A DNA stretch of 64,000 nucleotides from Montifringilla adamsi. Taxonomy: Eukaryota > Chordata > Aves > Passeriformes > Passeridae. Positions 25,501 through 39,600 of the stretch are shown piece by piece. Position 1 is the stretch's first letter. Each line of letters opens with the position of its first letter. The stretch is from NCBI GenBank assembly GCA_017590115.1, contig JAGGNK010006892.1:17089736-17153735 (forward strand). The letters are read 5' to 3'. The translations under genes and the position numbers were made by a program. Under the pieces are notes generated by a model. The model was not told the DNA's origin and made no database searches. It was given only the letters and a program-made list of their open reading frames with translations.

Positions 25501-27645
25501 ATCTACCCATAGCTTTCCAGAGTTCCAAAAGCAAAACCTAGATCCCACTTGATGTACAGTGCAGGTTTTGCAACAGAGCTATTTCAGAGGTCCTGTTCCA
25601 GCTGAATTTCCCAGTAAACCAGCCAAGTCAAACAAGATCTTTAAAATAAGCTTTGTTACACCACTTTGTCACGTAAGTGTTACTCCAAGTTTTCCTAGCC
25701 ATTCATTTCCAAGGCATTCATTTAAAATTTCCAAGGCATTCATTTAAAATTTCCAAGGGACACAGCCCACTGTTATGCACCTACCTCCTGCTATCCAAAC
25801 AAGATAAGGCTGAGCTCTGGCACAAAAATTTCGTACAAATGTTGCAGCAATGTTTTACAGCAGTCAAAGCCAGAAAGTGACCTAGTTCTACTGAGGGCTC
25901 AATAGCCCCTTTCCCTAGCACGAGGAGGTATTGAGATCTCACACCAGTGCCTACAAATCCTCCTCAGCCAACCATAGCTGGCCTGGCAGCAAACACAGAC
26001 TTCCAAATCTTTGGGTAATGAATCTGCCCATCCTAAGAGAACAACCAAACCAGAGCGCTCTGCTTCTTGGCACAGCCACGTGCCTTAGATCAGCACAGTG
26101 CTGACTTTTCAAACTTTCAGCCCCAAAAGGCAGCTCAAAAGTCTCTGCAATACAGCCCAGGCTTCAGACATGTCTATTAAGACTACACTTTCAGAATGCC
26201 AGGAAATTCGTAAAGGACAACCCGTTTTCAAAAGATAGGGGGCTGTGGACAAATTCCTTGATAACTCACCGGCCCACAAGGGAACTAGGAAATGAAAACA
26301 GCTGGAGCAGGGCAGAAAGCTGACAGAAGCAACTATTTTTTAGGGTAAGTTACATTTTTATTATATTATGCTACAATTTCTGCTCTCTTTTCAAAACTAA
26401 GTCCTCTCCTTATGATGTAACCATGTTTGGTAATTGGAGCTCTTTGAGTGGTGAAGAAATTTGGTACACCATCTTTGCTAGCTGAGTAGTCCCCATCACA
26501 AATAAACTGTTTTATAGAGATGGAAGAAAAATATGACTGCAGTGAAACTGAACTTATGCCCCACGTGACACCCAAAATATAAGTAATCAAAGCTGTGTTT
26601 TGCCATGGAAGTGCCTACAGTACAGATTTACGTCAACCCAATTTATATTGGTCATGGCTCACATTACCTTCCACACAGAAAAAGAGCTCAGGCAACAGAA
26701 AGCAGGCCTGGATTCACAACCTCTAGCAGACACCAATTAGTAAGCTTAGGCAATGTGTGAAGGCAGATGAGATATGCAAAGGCTGTGTGTGCAATCTATG
26801 GCAAACCAAATAACCACCAGCAGTGGTCTAACCAGTAGAGCACGTCAGAGCTCCCATTCCTTCAGCCAAATACTTTCTCAGATAATAAATAACCACACAG
26901 TACACAAACTGACAGGTTTTTCAAAGGTGTAAACAAGACTAGAATGATTAGGCAGACAAGAAAATCTTATGTTAGTTTTAAACTAACATAATGATTTTCA
27001 GGCTTCCACAGAGCTTCTGATGATTTTCAGGAGCACTGTCAAGCAGTTTAGCACAACTAATCAAAACTAATTAATTAAAACTAATCTTAAACATGTTTAA
27101 GAAATCAGAAACTCAGTTAACAACAATAGTTACAAAAAGTGCTATCAAACTGAATCTTTCAACTTAATCTGTAAAAATTATTTAATTTTCAAAACAAAAC
27201 TAAGTTTAAGAAGTCACAAGCAATCAATGACTTCATCATTGCCAATTACTTTTGACAGTTCAACTTGCCTTTTTAACTTGTATTTGGTCTTCAGACTATT
27301 CACTTTCTCATTTGTAAAATAAATAATGATCAAAGGAGTCCCAAAATGCTTTATATGGATTCTCACTACTCATGGAAAGAGACACATTGAATTATAGCAA
27401 GAGGAATGAAGGCAAGTTACTTTTAAGTGGAAGAAGAGTAGAAAAATGAAGGGGAGAAGGGTGTTCTCTCCTTTACACACACACACACAGAAGTACCAGA
27501 GTATTTTCACTGAATGCATGAGTTATTTGTCTCCTTCCCCAGCTGTGCTGTACCTTTTATGTGCTTCTTGCTTACTGCGACACTCTTCACAGTAATACTT
27601 GTATTCACTGCACAGAGTTTCTGTGTTGCTGAAACCCCTGAGGGG

Positions 27646-27694
<49 letters not shown>

Positions 27695-30600
27695 GTAAAC
27701 ACTAATTTTTTTATATGAAATATCCATATAAATGTACAATATCATCATCACTTAATACACTCCAATCTACATAAGATACAACTGGCAGCTTATTTCCTGC
27801 TTTCTGGGTAACAGGTAAAGGCAAATCACAAAAATTTGGATTTTTGTGCCTACCTTAAACAGTGAGTGATTGAAGTATTCTGCTCCACGTCAACTGAAAG
27901 GTCTAGGAAGTCTTCATCCTTGCTGCTTACCTGCATAAAAAAAAGACCCAACAGAACATAGTTAAGACAAATAATACTAATTTGCCTCTACTTTTCAGTA
28001 TGACTTTCTATTGACAGAATGTATCTTTTACCCCATAATATCCTTTTAAGAGTTTGTGCAAGTGGATTTTTTTTATTTCAGAGATTTGCTGTATTTTCTG
28101 ATTTTTTTTTCAGGAAGGGTGAAGTGTGTGTGAGTCTCTGGGTGTATATAATGGCAGTTGTCATGATGCTGTGATTTCAGATCAATTATATTAATGCCAA
28201 GGTTCTTCTACACCTCAGATTTTTCAAAAGAAGAGAATCACTGTGATTCTTTTGCTTAGTGCTCTCACTTCTGTTCTTCTCTGACTCCCTTGAACTGAAA
28301 GTTATGTATTTGCATGCCACAGTGTACCAAATAAACAGCAAGAATATTTTGAAGCCTCTTCCAGGCTAGACTCATACTCTTAAAGGAGCAGCAGACAATA
28401 AATTTGGCAAATGAGAGTTTGGAGCTTGGTCTGACAGAGGCAGAATAGTAGCCAATTCTCACAAAAATGCAAGAGTAACAAGAAAGTAAAATAGAACATT
28501 ACAGAAGCAGAAAATAAATTCCAACACAAATCCTGACAAATGATGAGAAAATCCACAGCTGCCCTGAAAACCAACTATGCTAATGAAGTTTTAAAAACCA
28601 CTTATGTGCAACCTTAACTTCTGCCTGCTAGTGTGTCCTCTCTGTATTTAAAGATACTCAGACGCTCATGACAATGGTCTCTGCCTAGATACAGAACTAA
28701 ATCCTTTTAGGAAAGATACCTGCCTGCAGTTTCTTGACTGAATGCAGGAAAAGTGAAATGGCTACAGAAAAATAATGTAAGTTGATCTTTTGAACATATG
28801 AGATTTACGGTCCCTTTTCAACTCAGAATGGAAAAAAAAAAAAAAGTGGAAAGTTGCTCTCTGATAATCAAGAGATGAGAAACACACAGCTCCTAAAGAG
28901 AGTGTACATGGAGAAAAAAAGAGAAAAGCAGATGGTCAAGACAACCATATTTGAGCATTAAAAACACAGGGCAAATCCAAACACCCAGGAAATTAAGCTG
29001 AAAGCTTCTGCTAATACCTGTGAGAAGACTGGGCTCCCACTGTTCTGCCCCTCATCTTTCCAAGAGTTAAGTGTGCATGTCAAAAAAGCCACTATGTCAG
29101 TACACATCACTTCAACTGCAATATTCAGATGCTCAAGTATAGTGTTCATACTTTTAGAGAGATCACAGAACACATAAGGAAAACTTCCAAAATGTTCAGA
29201 GTGGGGAAAAAAAAGCCACCTGCATCTTCAGCATGCTGCACATTTCCTGTATTCAGGGATGTATCATGATTTAGTTGTGTGGTCAATTTTTCAAAATATC
29301 CCCTTGCAAATCACTCTTGGAATTATCAGACCTGCATTTATAACACTAAGAACTCTGGTAGAAATCATTTTAAGTGGGGATTAAGAATGACTCAGGAAAA
29401 AAAATCAGTTCTAGAAAATACTCTGCTGCTGCAGTCTTCAGCTAGGACAGCTGGAATTAGGGAGTCATGTGATCAGTGTTATTCAGACATGCAATTAGAT
29501 AATCCTTCTTCTTTTGGTCTAATCAAAGAAAATTACGTGAAACAATACAGATTTCACAGGCAGCTTTATCCCACACAAAAGCTGTAAGGGCAATGGAGAG
29601 GAGGGAAGGGATGTGTTCTACTTGGTTAAAAAGAGATTGGTACCAAAAACAGAAGTTTGTAAAACAATTTCCATTCTCTGTGGTAATATGGCCTTAAAAC
29701 ACCTCACTCAGGTTACACAGCCCACTGTGCGCTTAGGATCGTGAGGAACCATTAAAGGCTTTATTGCAAGAATAGCCAATGGATTTTTTGCATTTATGTT
29801 GGCGATTTATAAATTGCTATTCTTAATTTTTAAGATTCTGTGAGCCTTAGTATTTGAACAAATTTTTCTAACATGAACTCATACTGTTTTAATTAAAAAA
29901 GAAAAATAAATTAAAAGACACTGGAGTCTAACAAGCCTCACCCCCTTTTGTAAAGGTTCTGTTTCAAATAAACATCACTAAGCTTCTCAGACTACAATCA
30001 GCAATGCTATATATTTCAATCATCTACAGAATGAAAAAAAGATGGGCATGATCAGAAAACCTCAGCACTTGCAGAATCGAGCCCTGATGTGTTCAAAAAG
30101 CTGTCTGAGTGCTCCTAACAGGAACATCTGAGTAATAGTGAGGACTTGGGATGTTCCAGTGCTCTGGCTGAAGAGGATGGTGAGCTGTTCCCACATCAAG
30201 GACATCATCTGCACCCACACAGCTCAGCTGTGCTCTGGTGACCAAAGCTGCACAGAACACAAAGCTCACAAGGCTAACACTCACAGAATCCACTATTTCT
30301 TACACTTGGGAATTTCTCTGGCAATGTGAATCTGCTCACTGGCAAAAGAGCTCTTGCAGCTACAGACTGCCATGTGTGCTAAAACAGAAAGCAGTTTTCA
30401 CAGAAGCTGAAACCAAGTGTGTGATTTATCTTGGTTAAAAAAAAAAAAAAAGAAGAAAAAGAGAAAATTCAGCAGAGCTAAAGGCTCTGTAGTACTCATG
30501 TGAGAGAGAACACTGGGATTTTCCTTATTGCCTTCTCTCAGTCCAAAGCAGAACTGAGCCAAAGAATTTTATGCCTTGTAGAGTCATTTGAAGCCAAGAG

Positions 30601-33600
30601 CAAGACCATCACCTGGAGTCTGATACAGTGGTTTTGACAATTTCCTGTATTTCTCTGTAGAAGTACTGGGCACATTTAGCTGTTCAAAATTTACTCTTAA
30701 TGAAGCCAATTATAATACTTTCTGGTTTACTGTTATCCTTCCTTAAACTATGAGACAAATCTGTAAAACCAATTAACTTCTAGTTAATTTCTAAAAATTA
30801 GCCATAAAATTTACATTCACCTCATCATTCTGCCTCTGTCAAGGAAGGGTGAAAGCATTATAAAGAGAAACCACATTAAAAACATGTAAAGACAACTTAC
30901 AATCTTTTTGTAACATATTCATACAAATTCATATTCATAAAGTAGCTTGATTCACAAGACAAATCTTTGTTAAAGAATCATATCTATGTTCCTTATACTC
31001 CACTGTCCACACTTAAACTGAACTTAAACTATCTTCAGATAGTTCCATTTTTATCTTTAAGATGGGCTAAAGAAACAGTGCATCTGGAAGGATGCTCTTT
31101 TCCACAGCCAGGACAACCAAAATCAGAATAAAATTTTGCTCATTTTAGGAACATTGAGGAGTTTTTTCCAATTAGAAGATAATGACTGTCACTTTCAGCA
31201 AAGATCTATGTTATGCTTTACATTTAAATATGCAATAATTTTCCAGTACAAATTAAAAATATACTAGGGCTATTGTCTTGTCATTAAGAAACAGTAATTC
31301 ATCCACTATTGTAATCTTGTACATGAGCTATTTCCAAGTACTCCTAACATTTTAACTTATATTTCTAAACACAGAAAGAATCTAAATGCCAACAGCTTCT
31401 AATAAGCATCAAAACAACCATATATACTCAGTATTTTTAGAAATAAGACACTATTCACAGTAGTGTTACCAATTTAATGTCCAAATGTGTTTCTAAGTGC
31501 TCATTTCCAGGTCACTGTGTTTTAGACACAAGCTGATATACTAAAAAGACAAACTGATAAAAGAGTTTTCAGATTACTTTGATTATTGTCTTGTTCAGCA
31601 ATAGCTGAATATTTCTATTAGCTATAGCTAATAGAAAAAAAAAAAAAAAAACCTAAGCAGTGCTAGTAGAATTCTCAAAATTCTGACAGATCTGATAGCT
31701 AATAAAATATGCTGGCAAAGAGCATATCAGTGTTTTAAAATTGCATTAAGGATGGTACCCAGATCAAAATCCTGACAGCAGTAATTCATAATGCCACAGT
31801 AAGGAAAGGTAATGATACCAGTTGTGTCAAAAGACTTAGGCTAAACTCATGTTTCAAGGGAAAAAAAAAAGGAACAGCTCAAGAACTAGAAGAGAAACAA
31901 CTGACAGTTGCCAAGAAATACTTATTAGGGAGGGGAAATCTGCCAGAAAAAAAGATGGTAGCGTGGAATGAGCACCTAAATTACTCATAGTCTGCAGTTA
32001 CATTATACATGACATTATGAAGCTCTTTTCTTTGAAATAAGAGATGGGTATTTCTAGAAGACTGAGAAAATTACATGACAAATATACAGATTTGATTAAT
32101 TCCTCCCTTCCAACGTCATGCTGACATATCTGCATTACCTAATTAAGTTAAAAAAAATTGGCATGAAGTTATACAAAAACCACAGTCATTTAGCTTTTTT
32201 ACAATCTCTAAGGAATAGACCATGACAGAATTACTGTAATTTTCAAATTATGCTGCTTTTACTCTTTCTCAAGCTGGTAAAATCCAATTTTAAGTTTTTA
32301 TGAAATACATTCTTTCTCTTATTGTAGAATTTCTCAAAAATATTTTAGCATAGCATACTCAGAGAAAGCTTATTTCTCAGGGTGTAGTATTAGAAGAATT
32401 CCTGTCCTTCCCTAAATGTCCTGACAGACATTTAGGGAAGGATTAATTTTCATGAACATGAAGGTATGTTATTTGAGAATCCCGATTTACTATCAAAGTG
32501 CCAAAAGCCAACCATTAGTGTTTTGATTTCAATGGCTTTAAATTTAAAAACTGGGAATCCATGGAAACTGATTGATAATACTTAATTATGAGATGTATCA
32601 GTAAGCATGACATTAAGTTATTTAGACGTGAAATTTGAGAAGAACCTCACACCCTTAAATCACAGAGTTTATTCTGTTTAAGAATACACCACTGTAAGAT
32701 TTCCTAAATTTTGAAGGTGATTATGATCACACTGATAAAACAGCCAATTGGGCATTTTCCTAATATTGACCAAATGTCTCTTCCTACAATTCATGCATCA
32801 TCTGCTGAAATGTTCTTACTAACAAAGAAAAAACCACAAATATTCACACAAATACAAAGATCACTGAAGAAAGAAATATCTTGGTCTGCTGGGATAAAGG
32901 AACCGTGAAGCACGGAGCTCTGAAACGTGGCAGCATTTGTGTTTACAAAGCGCATGAGAACTTACAGTTTCACAGGTGAGACACCTTGTTTCGTTAGTCA
33001 ATGTTCCCTGGAAGATCTCGTGCACCCAGGTGGGCTCTGGCAGGCTGTTGCTCTCACTGTCCACGCTGCCATTGGGCAGGCGCCCGTTCTGCTTCTCCTG
33101 CTTCCTCTCCTCTTGCAAGATGTCCGCGATGGTGTTCAAAAGGTAGTTCAGGAACTCGTGTGCGTCCTGCTGCATGTAGTTATCAAAAAGCTCTGAGAGA
33201 TAAAACAGAAGGCTTACTAACTGATCAGTTAGTGCTGCACTACAAAAAGGCTTTTTAGAGAGTCAGACTTCAAAACCAGTCCTTGATTTCACATCTTGAA
33301 TCATTCACGGCAATACGACACCAACCCAAAATGCCTACTTGATAAACTAAGCCAAAAAAACAGGGGGTGGGAAGAGGGGACAGCAAGTCAGCTTGAACTG
33401 ACAGAAATCACTCAGCTGATGGGAATTACCTGCAAACTGAACCACACTGCAAGTAAACCAGGGCACAATTCAATGGGCTAAGCACAGGTGTATGTGGAGT
33501 GCCACCTGAACTGGTACAGGTCATTCTGCCCAGCCTCCAGATGCCACTGGATCTCCTACAGGGTCTATGCTATCTCTGTCAAGCTTAGGTCAATGTCTTG

Positions 33601-36600
33601 GATAACACAGATTCAGTCATTGTTACTTCTTTTCTCTCTGCCCAGGAACTGCTGAGAGGAAATTTACCTGCCTATTTAAACAGCATTCTGTATCCCCAGG
33701 TAATATAATACAAATCTTTTAATGTGCAACTACTTCATTTTGCTGGCAGTCCAAGAATGTTCTAATAGACAGGTCTTCTGTCTATTAGAACATTCTTGGA
33801 CTGTGTGTGTACAGGAGTGGATAGATGAATGCAGTGTACAGGAGTGGATAGATGAATGAAAAAGATACTCAGTGAAGTTCAAGTTTTGAAATGCATACAG
33901 GCACTCCAGGGAAGCTTTACAGCCATTCACCTGACAGCATCCAGGAATAAACTTCAAATAGAAAAAAAAAGGTCCAGGGTTATTAGGTAAGTAGGGAAAC
34001 CCTGATGCTAATCTAGGTCATTTGGAGAGGTTAAGTAGTGCAATAGGTCAAGCAAGAGTAGGAACCATGTAGTTTATTTAATGAACTACTACACTATTTT
34101 TGAGACAATTGAGTTCAATCTAGCCAATTGCAAGGTCTTTATTTAATCAAGTAAATCAAGGCAGAGCAAGAGCTACAAGTCTCTTGAGGTAAAAGACTTC
34201 AGAGGTTCTTCACAGTGTAGTACCACAGGCCTGTCAGGGCTGTGTGCCCAGTCAGTAATAAGCATTAACCACACCAAAGTGAAAGCCACAGATTGTTCAT
34301 TTTACAATTAGAAGAACTTTATGCAAATATAACAGTACACCTCCAGCTGACTTCAAGCCAGCAGCTGCTTCCCAGGCAATTAAACTTTAAGGTCACTGAT
34401 AGAGAAACATAGAATTGCTTGGATTAGAAGGGATCTTAAAAATAATTGAGTTCCAACTCCCCTGTTCTGGACAAGGACACCTTCCAACAAGACCAGGTTG
34501 CTCAAAGCATCATCCAACCTGGCTGTGAACACTTCCAGGGATGGGGCATCCACAGCTTCTCTGGGCAACCTATTCCAGTGCCTCACAACCATCACAGTTG
34601 ATAATTTCTTCCTAATATCTAATCTAAACCATCTAAACCTGGCCTCTTTCAGTTTAAAGTCATTCCCCCTTGTCCTGTCACTACACAGCTTGTGAAAAGC
34701 TCCTCTCCAGTTCAGAGATGTGTAATACATGCATGCTGTATTCAGACACTGCAAATAAAGATGGAGCAGCAGCTTTGGAGTCTGGAATACATTAAGACTG
34801 TGTCCTCAGTTATCACTATGGTATAGCTGGATACTGACTGAAGAGACTCTAGATTGGTGTTGCACACCTACCTGGTTCTTAAATTAACTCTTATTTAAGG
34901 CTCAAAATTATAAACCCTTCCAATAAGCACTTAATAGCATATATGATACCCATGTAATTGCAGCCTGAATGTAGCTATTTATTTGTACAAAAGGTGAGAG
35001 TATCATCATTAAAAGAGGCCTAAAAGTACAAGGGCTGAACTTGCACATCTGACTTCTCTGCTGAAGGTTTTCCAACGGCCTTGCTCGGGGTAGAATTTTA
35101 GTGGCATGACATAATTACACATTACAAAGAACACTTTCTATAATGAACTTAATGGCTCCTGTGGTTTGCTTTCTGCTTTCCATCTGAACGACTCTCTGCA
35201 TTTGTTATAATGAACTGTTTCTGTAAATGTATCAAACACAAGCACACCTACCCGAGTATACGTGCCAAAGAAGGGAATGAGTTTTCTACTCTGCACAGGC
35301 AAGTGATTGTACAGCACCCAAGAGCTTTTTTTTAGCAATATCATTAGAGCTCATGGAGTGCATTTGCTGGAAGAGCCATGTCAAACTAAGAATGTCATCA
35401 TAATATTTTATTTCTTGTTTTTACTACGGAGATAGTCATCATTCAAATGCTTTTTCAGTCTGTATTCATGGTCTTGGAAAAGACTGCAACACATCTATTG
35501 CAGCAGTGTTAAGCATGGTACCTCATACAGTTTATTTAAATATAGTAATTAATTCTTAAGGAAAAAAGTTGTGTTTTTATAAAAATGTATCCAAATTGAG
35601 TAGCAGATTAAAAGGCTTCATTTATATTTTAACATAAAATAATTTTCTAGAACAGTCTGGAGAATTAGTCCTGCAGACAAGAAGCAAAAAATGTGAAAAA
35701 TCCCTACAAATCTCTTGAAATTTAGGATAACAATGACATTTAAAAAACAATTTGCCAAAACTACTTAGTGATTTTAAAAGCAGGTCAAGTTACATATTGC
35801 ATAAATTCTAAGTCAATTTAAAAAGGTGGGGGGGCTTTAATCTAGATTCTTATGGGCAAGTCTTTCCACCGACTCAGTTTGGGAGACTGATTCCTCCATT
35901 CAAAAAATAGTTTTTCGAAACAAAGAACAATTTTACAGTGAATTCTGATTACAAATATTAAACTCCCAGAGAAACAAAACTAGCAAGCAATTTCATAAGC
36001 AGATAGTGACAATATGACAATACACTTTAGCTCTATTTGAAGCAAGAGAGAGAGAGACAAGGATCCCCTCTCAAAACTGCTCCAGGGTTACACCCTTATC
36101 CTGGGGCCACCTCTTGTTTATACTACAGCACCAAGAGCACTTTCTATATGGGTATTCTACAGAGCACAAATACACAGGCATTTAGCTGGCATACACTATG
36201 TCAGCTTCAGAATTAAATCATAATTGCTGTAATTATTACAAAAGAAAAAGAAAAAAAAGTTACCATTTTCTTTTCGTAATCTTGTTATAAATTTCTTGGG
36301 AGGTATTACTCCGACTTTTTTCTTCTGGGTGGCTATACTGTGGAAGAGATCAGCTAAGCAGGTAAGGAGATTCTCTTTTTTTCTTGGCTGACTCTTGTAC
36401 GCTAAGACTTTGTCTCGAAATGGTCGACAAAAATAAAGTGCCTGGAGAACGGAATTGCAGTAGCACGTATTCCCAAACTACAAAATAAGAGAGAGATCTG
36501 TGAGTTTTCATTGCATTGCTGCAGAGAGGTAAAATTAATTCCAAGCTGTAAGAGAGGCATAAGCAGGGGCCAGCTTTCTGCAAGTGATTTCTTCCTGACT

Positions 36601-39600
36601 TTAAGGTAGAAAAATGCATTGATGTTGCACAAAGGATTACCAAGTACACTGTACGTAAGTGCATGAAAACCCTAGGCTAATTTGAACAATACTGTTTAAT
36701 TTTGTCTCACTTAATTTAACTTATTGGTAATATTTTATTTCTATTTGGGTCAAAATGTTCAAAAAATACCCCCAATGTCACAACTCCCAAAATATGCTCA
36801 GGTAAAAATATCTGTCTACCACACATCAGTCACAACAGCAACGAACAAGCACAGCATGACCTTGTACCGAAAAGAAATTCAGCTGAAAATGGAGAGTGCC
36901 TCACACGCTTCAGGAATTAGATTCTCCAAATCTTAATAGCTGCCATCAAAGTCCAAAATAACTACTTTAACCTGCCCCTACATTTTCAGTTCTCGTTCCA
37001 GGGTGACAAGATTTGTTTAAGGAAACTCCTGAATGCCAAGGTGACATGGCCTGCCGAGGATTCAAAGCTATGGCAGCTGGTAGCTTGAAATCAAGATTGC
37101 AGGGAAAAGAGAACACAACTGGGACATGCACACTTTGAAGGAGACAAGCCACTGGACTGAAGGAGGAAAGGAGAATCAGCAAGAAAAGCGTCCATAACCC
37201 ACTTTGTACCAGGACACGCCAGGTGGGACACTCCAGACGTCCCCCTCCTCAGACTCCCTCAGGCACCCGAGGTCAGTGGCACTGTCTGCAGCTCACCCCA
37301 AAACTGCAAACATCCCCACCGCTCCTGTCAAGGCGTGGTGAGCCATCAGTGGATAAAGCCATTCTAATTCTATGCCGCCATTCCAATTTTAAGCTGCCCT
37401 CCTCCAGTGGAACCTATCATCCAACACCGAAAAGTGTGGGAAAAATCTTTACGAGGCCCTCAGCAAGTAATCCAACCTTTCAGCTGCAGTCCCACAACCT
37501 GCAAAATGAAGCACGCACCCACTGCACACATTCTGCAAAATGTGGAAACAGCATTCAGATTTATGTTACACAAAGACAGCAGCACATAGAGGTAGCAAAT
37601 TCTGAGACTTTGTCCTTGTGATGGGGAGAATTACACAGCAAAGACTGCCTTCAAAGATATTTTAAGAGCAGGTCCCTTCAATAGCGAAAAAGAACTAAAA
37701 GCTTTCACATCTTAGGAATAACAGGGAAGTAACTACTTTTTGCGCTCTCCCAATTAAGACAAACAAGAGCAATTTAATTACAAAACTTAAAAATTAATTA
37801 CTTTCCTCTATTTTAAAGTGAAAATGAAATATGAAGAACTACTTTCTAAATAACCAAGACTAAAAGAATAAGTAGGAAGCATATTTTAAAAATATTAAGA
37901 TGTATCCATATTAAAAAGTAATTAATTTAACATCCATTATTTTTCTTTATTTAAGCTAGGAAAATGCTTATATTAGCTTCTTTGTGGTTCAAATTTGCAA
38001 ATAAGTCAATGAACTTAAGAGGAAAACTGGGACTTTTTAACTTATAGGAAGCTGATGAAATCACACAGTAGCTTCAGTCAAGACATTTAATATTGTAAGC
38101 TGTTTATGAGTTTATAATTAGAAACAGCCATAAAAAGAGAACTACATTAAAGTGTTAAGAAAGTTCTTAAAATTTAATCAAATTGGAAAACTGCTAAAAT
38201 TTCTACATCAAGTGCCAAAAGATGAAAAGCAAGCAAATTAGAATTTTCATAAGATTCCAATTTCAAAAAGGAGCAGTCTGATGATAAATTAATTAGAATG
38301 GCAACCATGCAGTCAGAGACAGACAAAATATGAAGACCTCAAAACACAGAACAAAATTCAGATTAATTTAATATGAATGTATGTTAACCTACATGGCTGC
38401 GAGTATGAAATAAAAGCAACCAGATTAACTTCATAAAAGGCTTTCTCCAACCAGATTGAGAAACACAGCAGGCAACAGAAGAATGTTTGAAAGCAAACTC
38501 CTGAAGAAAATTTAATTAGTTCACATTTGCTTTATCTCTAAAGCATCAGTCTTTATCACTTCGAAACTCAAAATATTTTAAAAATAAATGCTTCCAATCA
38601 TGAAAAAAATTTAAAAGGCACCTGTACTAAGCAACAAGTGGGAAATGGTTGGGAGGTTTCTAGACTACACAACTACTCAATTTGCTAAATGAACAAATGC
38701 TGGCTTGACCACCATTATTTCTTCAGTTCCCATCTTTAGAGAAACACCCAACACCTTGCTCCAGTCTCCCCATGCTCCCACCACCCACTCAACACCTACA
38801 CTCTGCTTTCTAATCCTGGACCTTCAGCCCTGGGCTGGGCTGCCAAGGGAGACCTTCCTGCTCCCCAGCCCAGCCAGCACTGCCGCAGAGCCACAACAGC
38901 TGGCAGTGCCAGCCCGGCACTCTGGGACCTCACACTTGGCCAGCCTGCCTCAGAACAGCAGTAGAAAATGTAAAAAAGACCTTGTTGGGGCCATCTTATG
39001 CTGTGCATGACTAAGAGATGTAAAAAAATCCACATTTCTCCTTTTTATCGGTTCATACTGCTCTTCTGCTCTAAATTCTGAGAAATGAGACTGTTTCACA
39101 AAAATACTGCATTCTCTACATTTTACACACACACACCCCTTTTCTTTTTCTCATTTAAATTCTGAAAGCAAAGTTACAACACCTAAACCTACATGGAAAA
39201 ATGAGACAGTAGGCAAAACAAGAACACTGTGCAACAAAAACACTGCACACCCATGAACACTTGTAGTCTTATAGCTTACTCTTCTGATGCACACACAGCT
39301 GGGGAGAAATGTGGTTGAACCCCATTCAACAAAGAGATTTACAAGAACTTAGATCTGTTTGGAACACTGTCTTTGAGCAGCTCTGGGGTTCCTCCCAGCT
39401 CTGATGCACTGGCAGCTCTAATAACTTCTCATTCTTGCAATGGTCCATTCCAGTGAAAAGGATTTCTCCAAAACACATGGATCCACTGCTAGAGACTGAA
39501 TAACCAAACCTTCTGCTCTAGAAATCTGGTAGACTGCTGCAGAGTTTCCAGAGCAGCTCTCTGAGATTAAAAATCTTATTTCACCCTCAGTGGATAAAAG

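Larger units (their letters stand above)
25185..27553 (-). other. USP12 intron 6
   Basis: A 2.4-kb intron. It contains a 22-bp unit repeated at 25706-25757 and a 12-bp-arm palindrome at 26967-26991, and a CA run near 27474-27489. An open frame at 26366-26590 on the minus strand has no recognisable homology. Confidence 0.7.
27931..32965 (-). other. USP12 intron 4
   Basis: A 5.0-kb AT-rich intron with a perfect hairpin at 32406-32441 and a 26-bp palindrome at 31612-31637. There are several A runs (for example near 28830, 30437 and 31637). No exon or transposon is recognised. Confidence 0.75.
33193..36263 (-). other. USP12 intron 3
   Basis: A 3.1-kb intron holding one CR1 3' end (34395-34710), the 25-bp-arm hairpin (33746-33802) and an adjacent 27-bp tandem duplication. 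The remainder shows nothing I recognise. Confidence 0.75.

Noticed and set aside
26366..26590. Alternative USP12 exon from the 74-codon minus-strand frame in intron 6
   Set aside because: No similarity to any USP12 segment and no clear acceptor and donor in a compatible phase.
34380..34754. 124-codon minus-strand open frame in intron 3
   Set aside because: The sequence is the 3' end of a CR1 element ([20 protein letters not shown] pattern), not host coding DNA.
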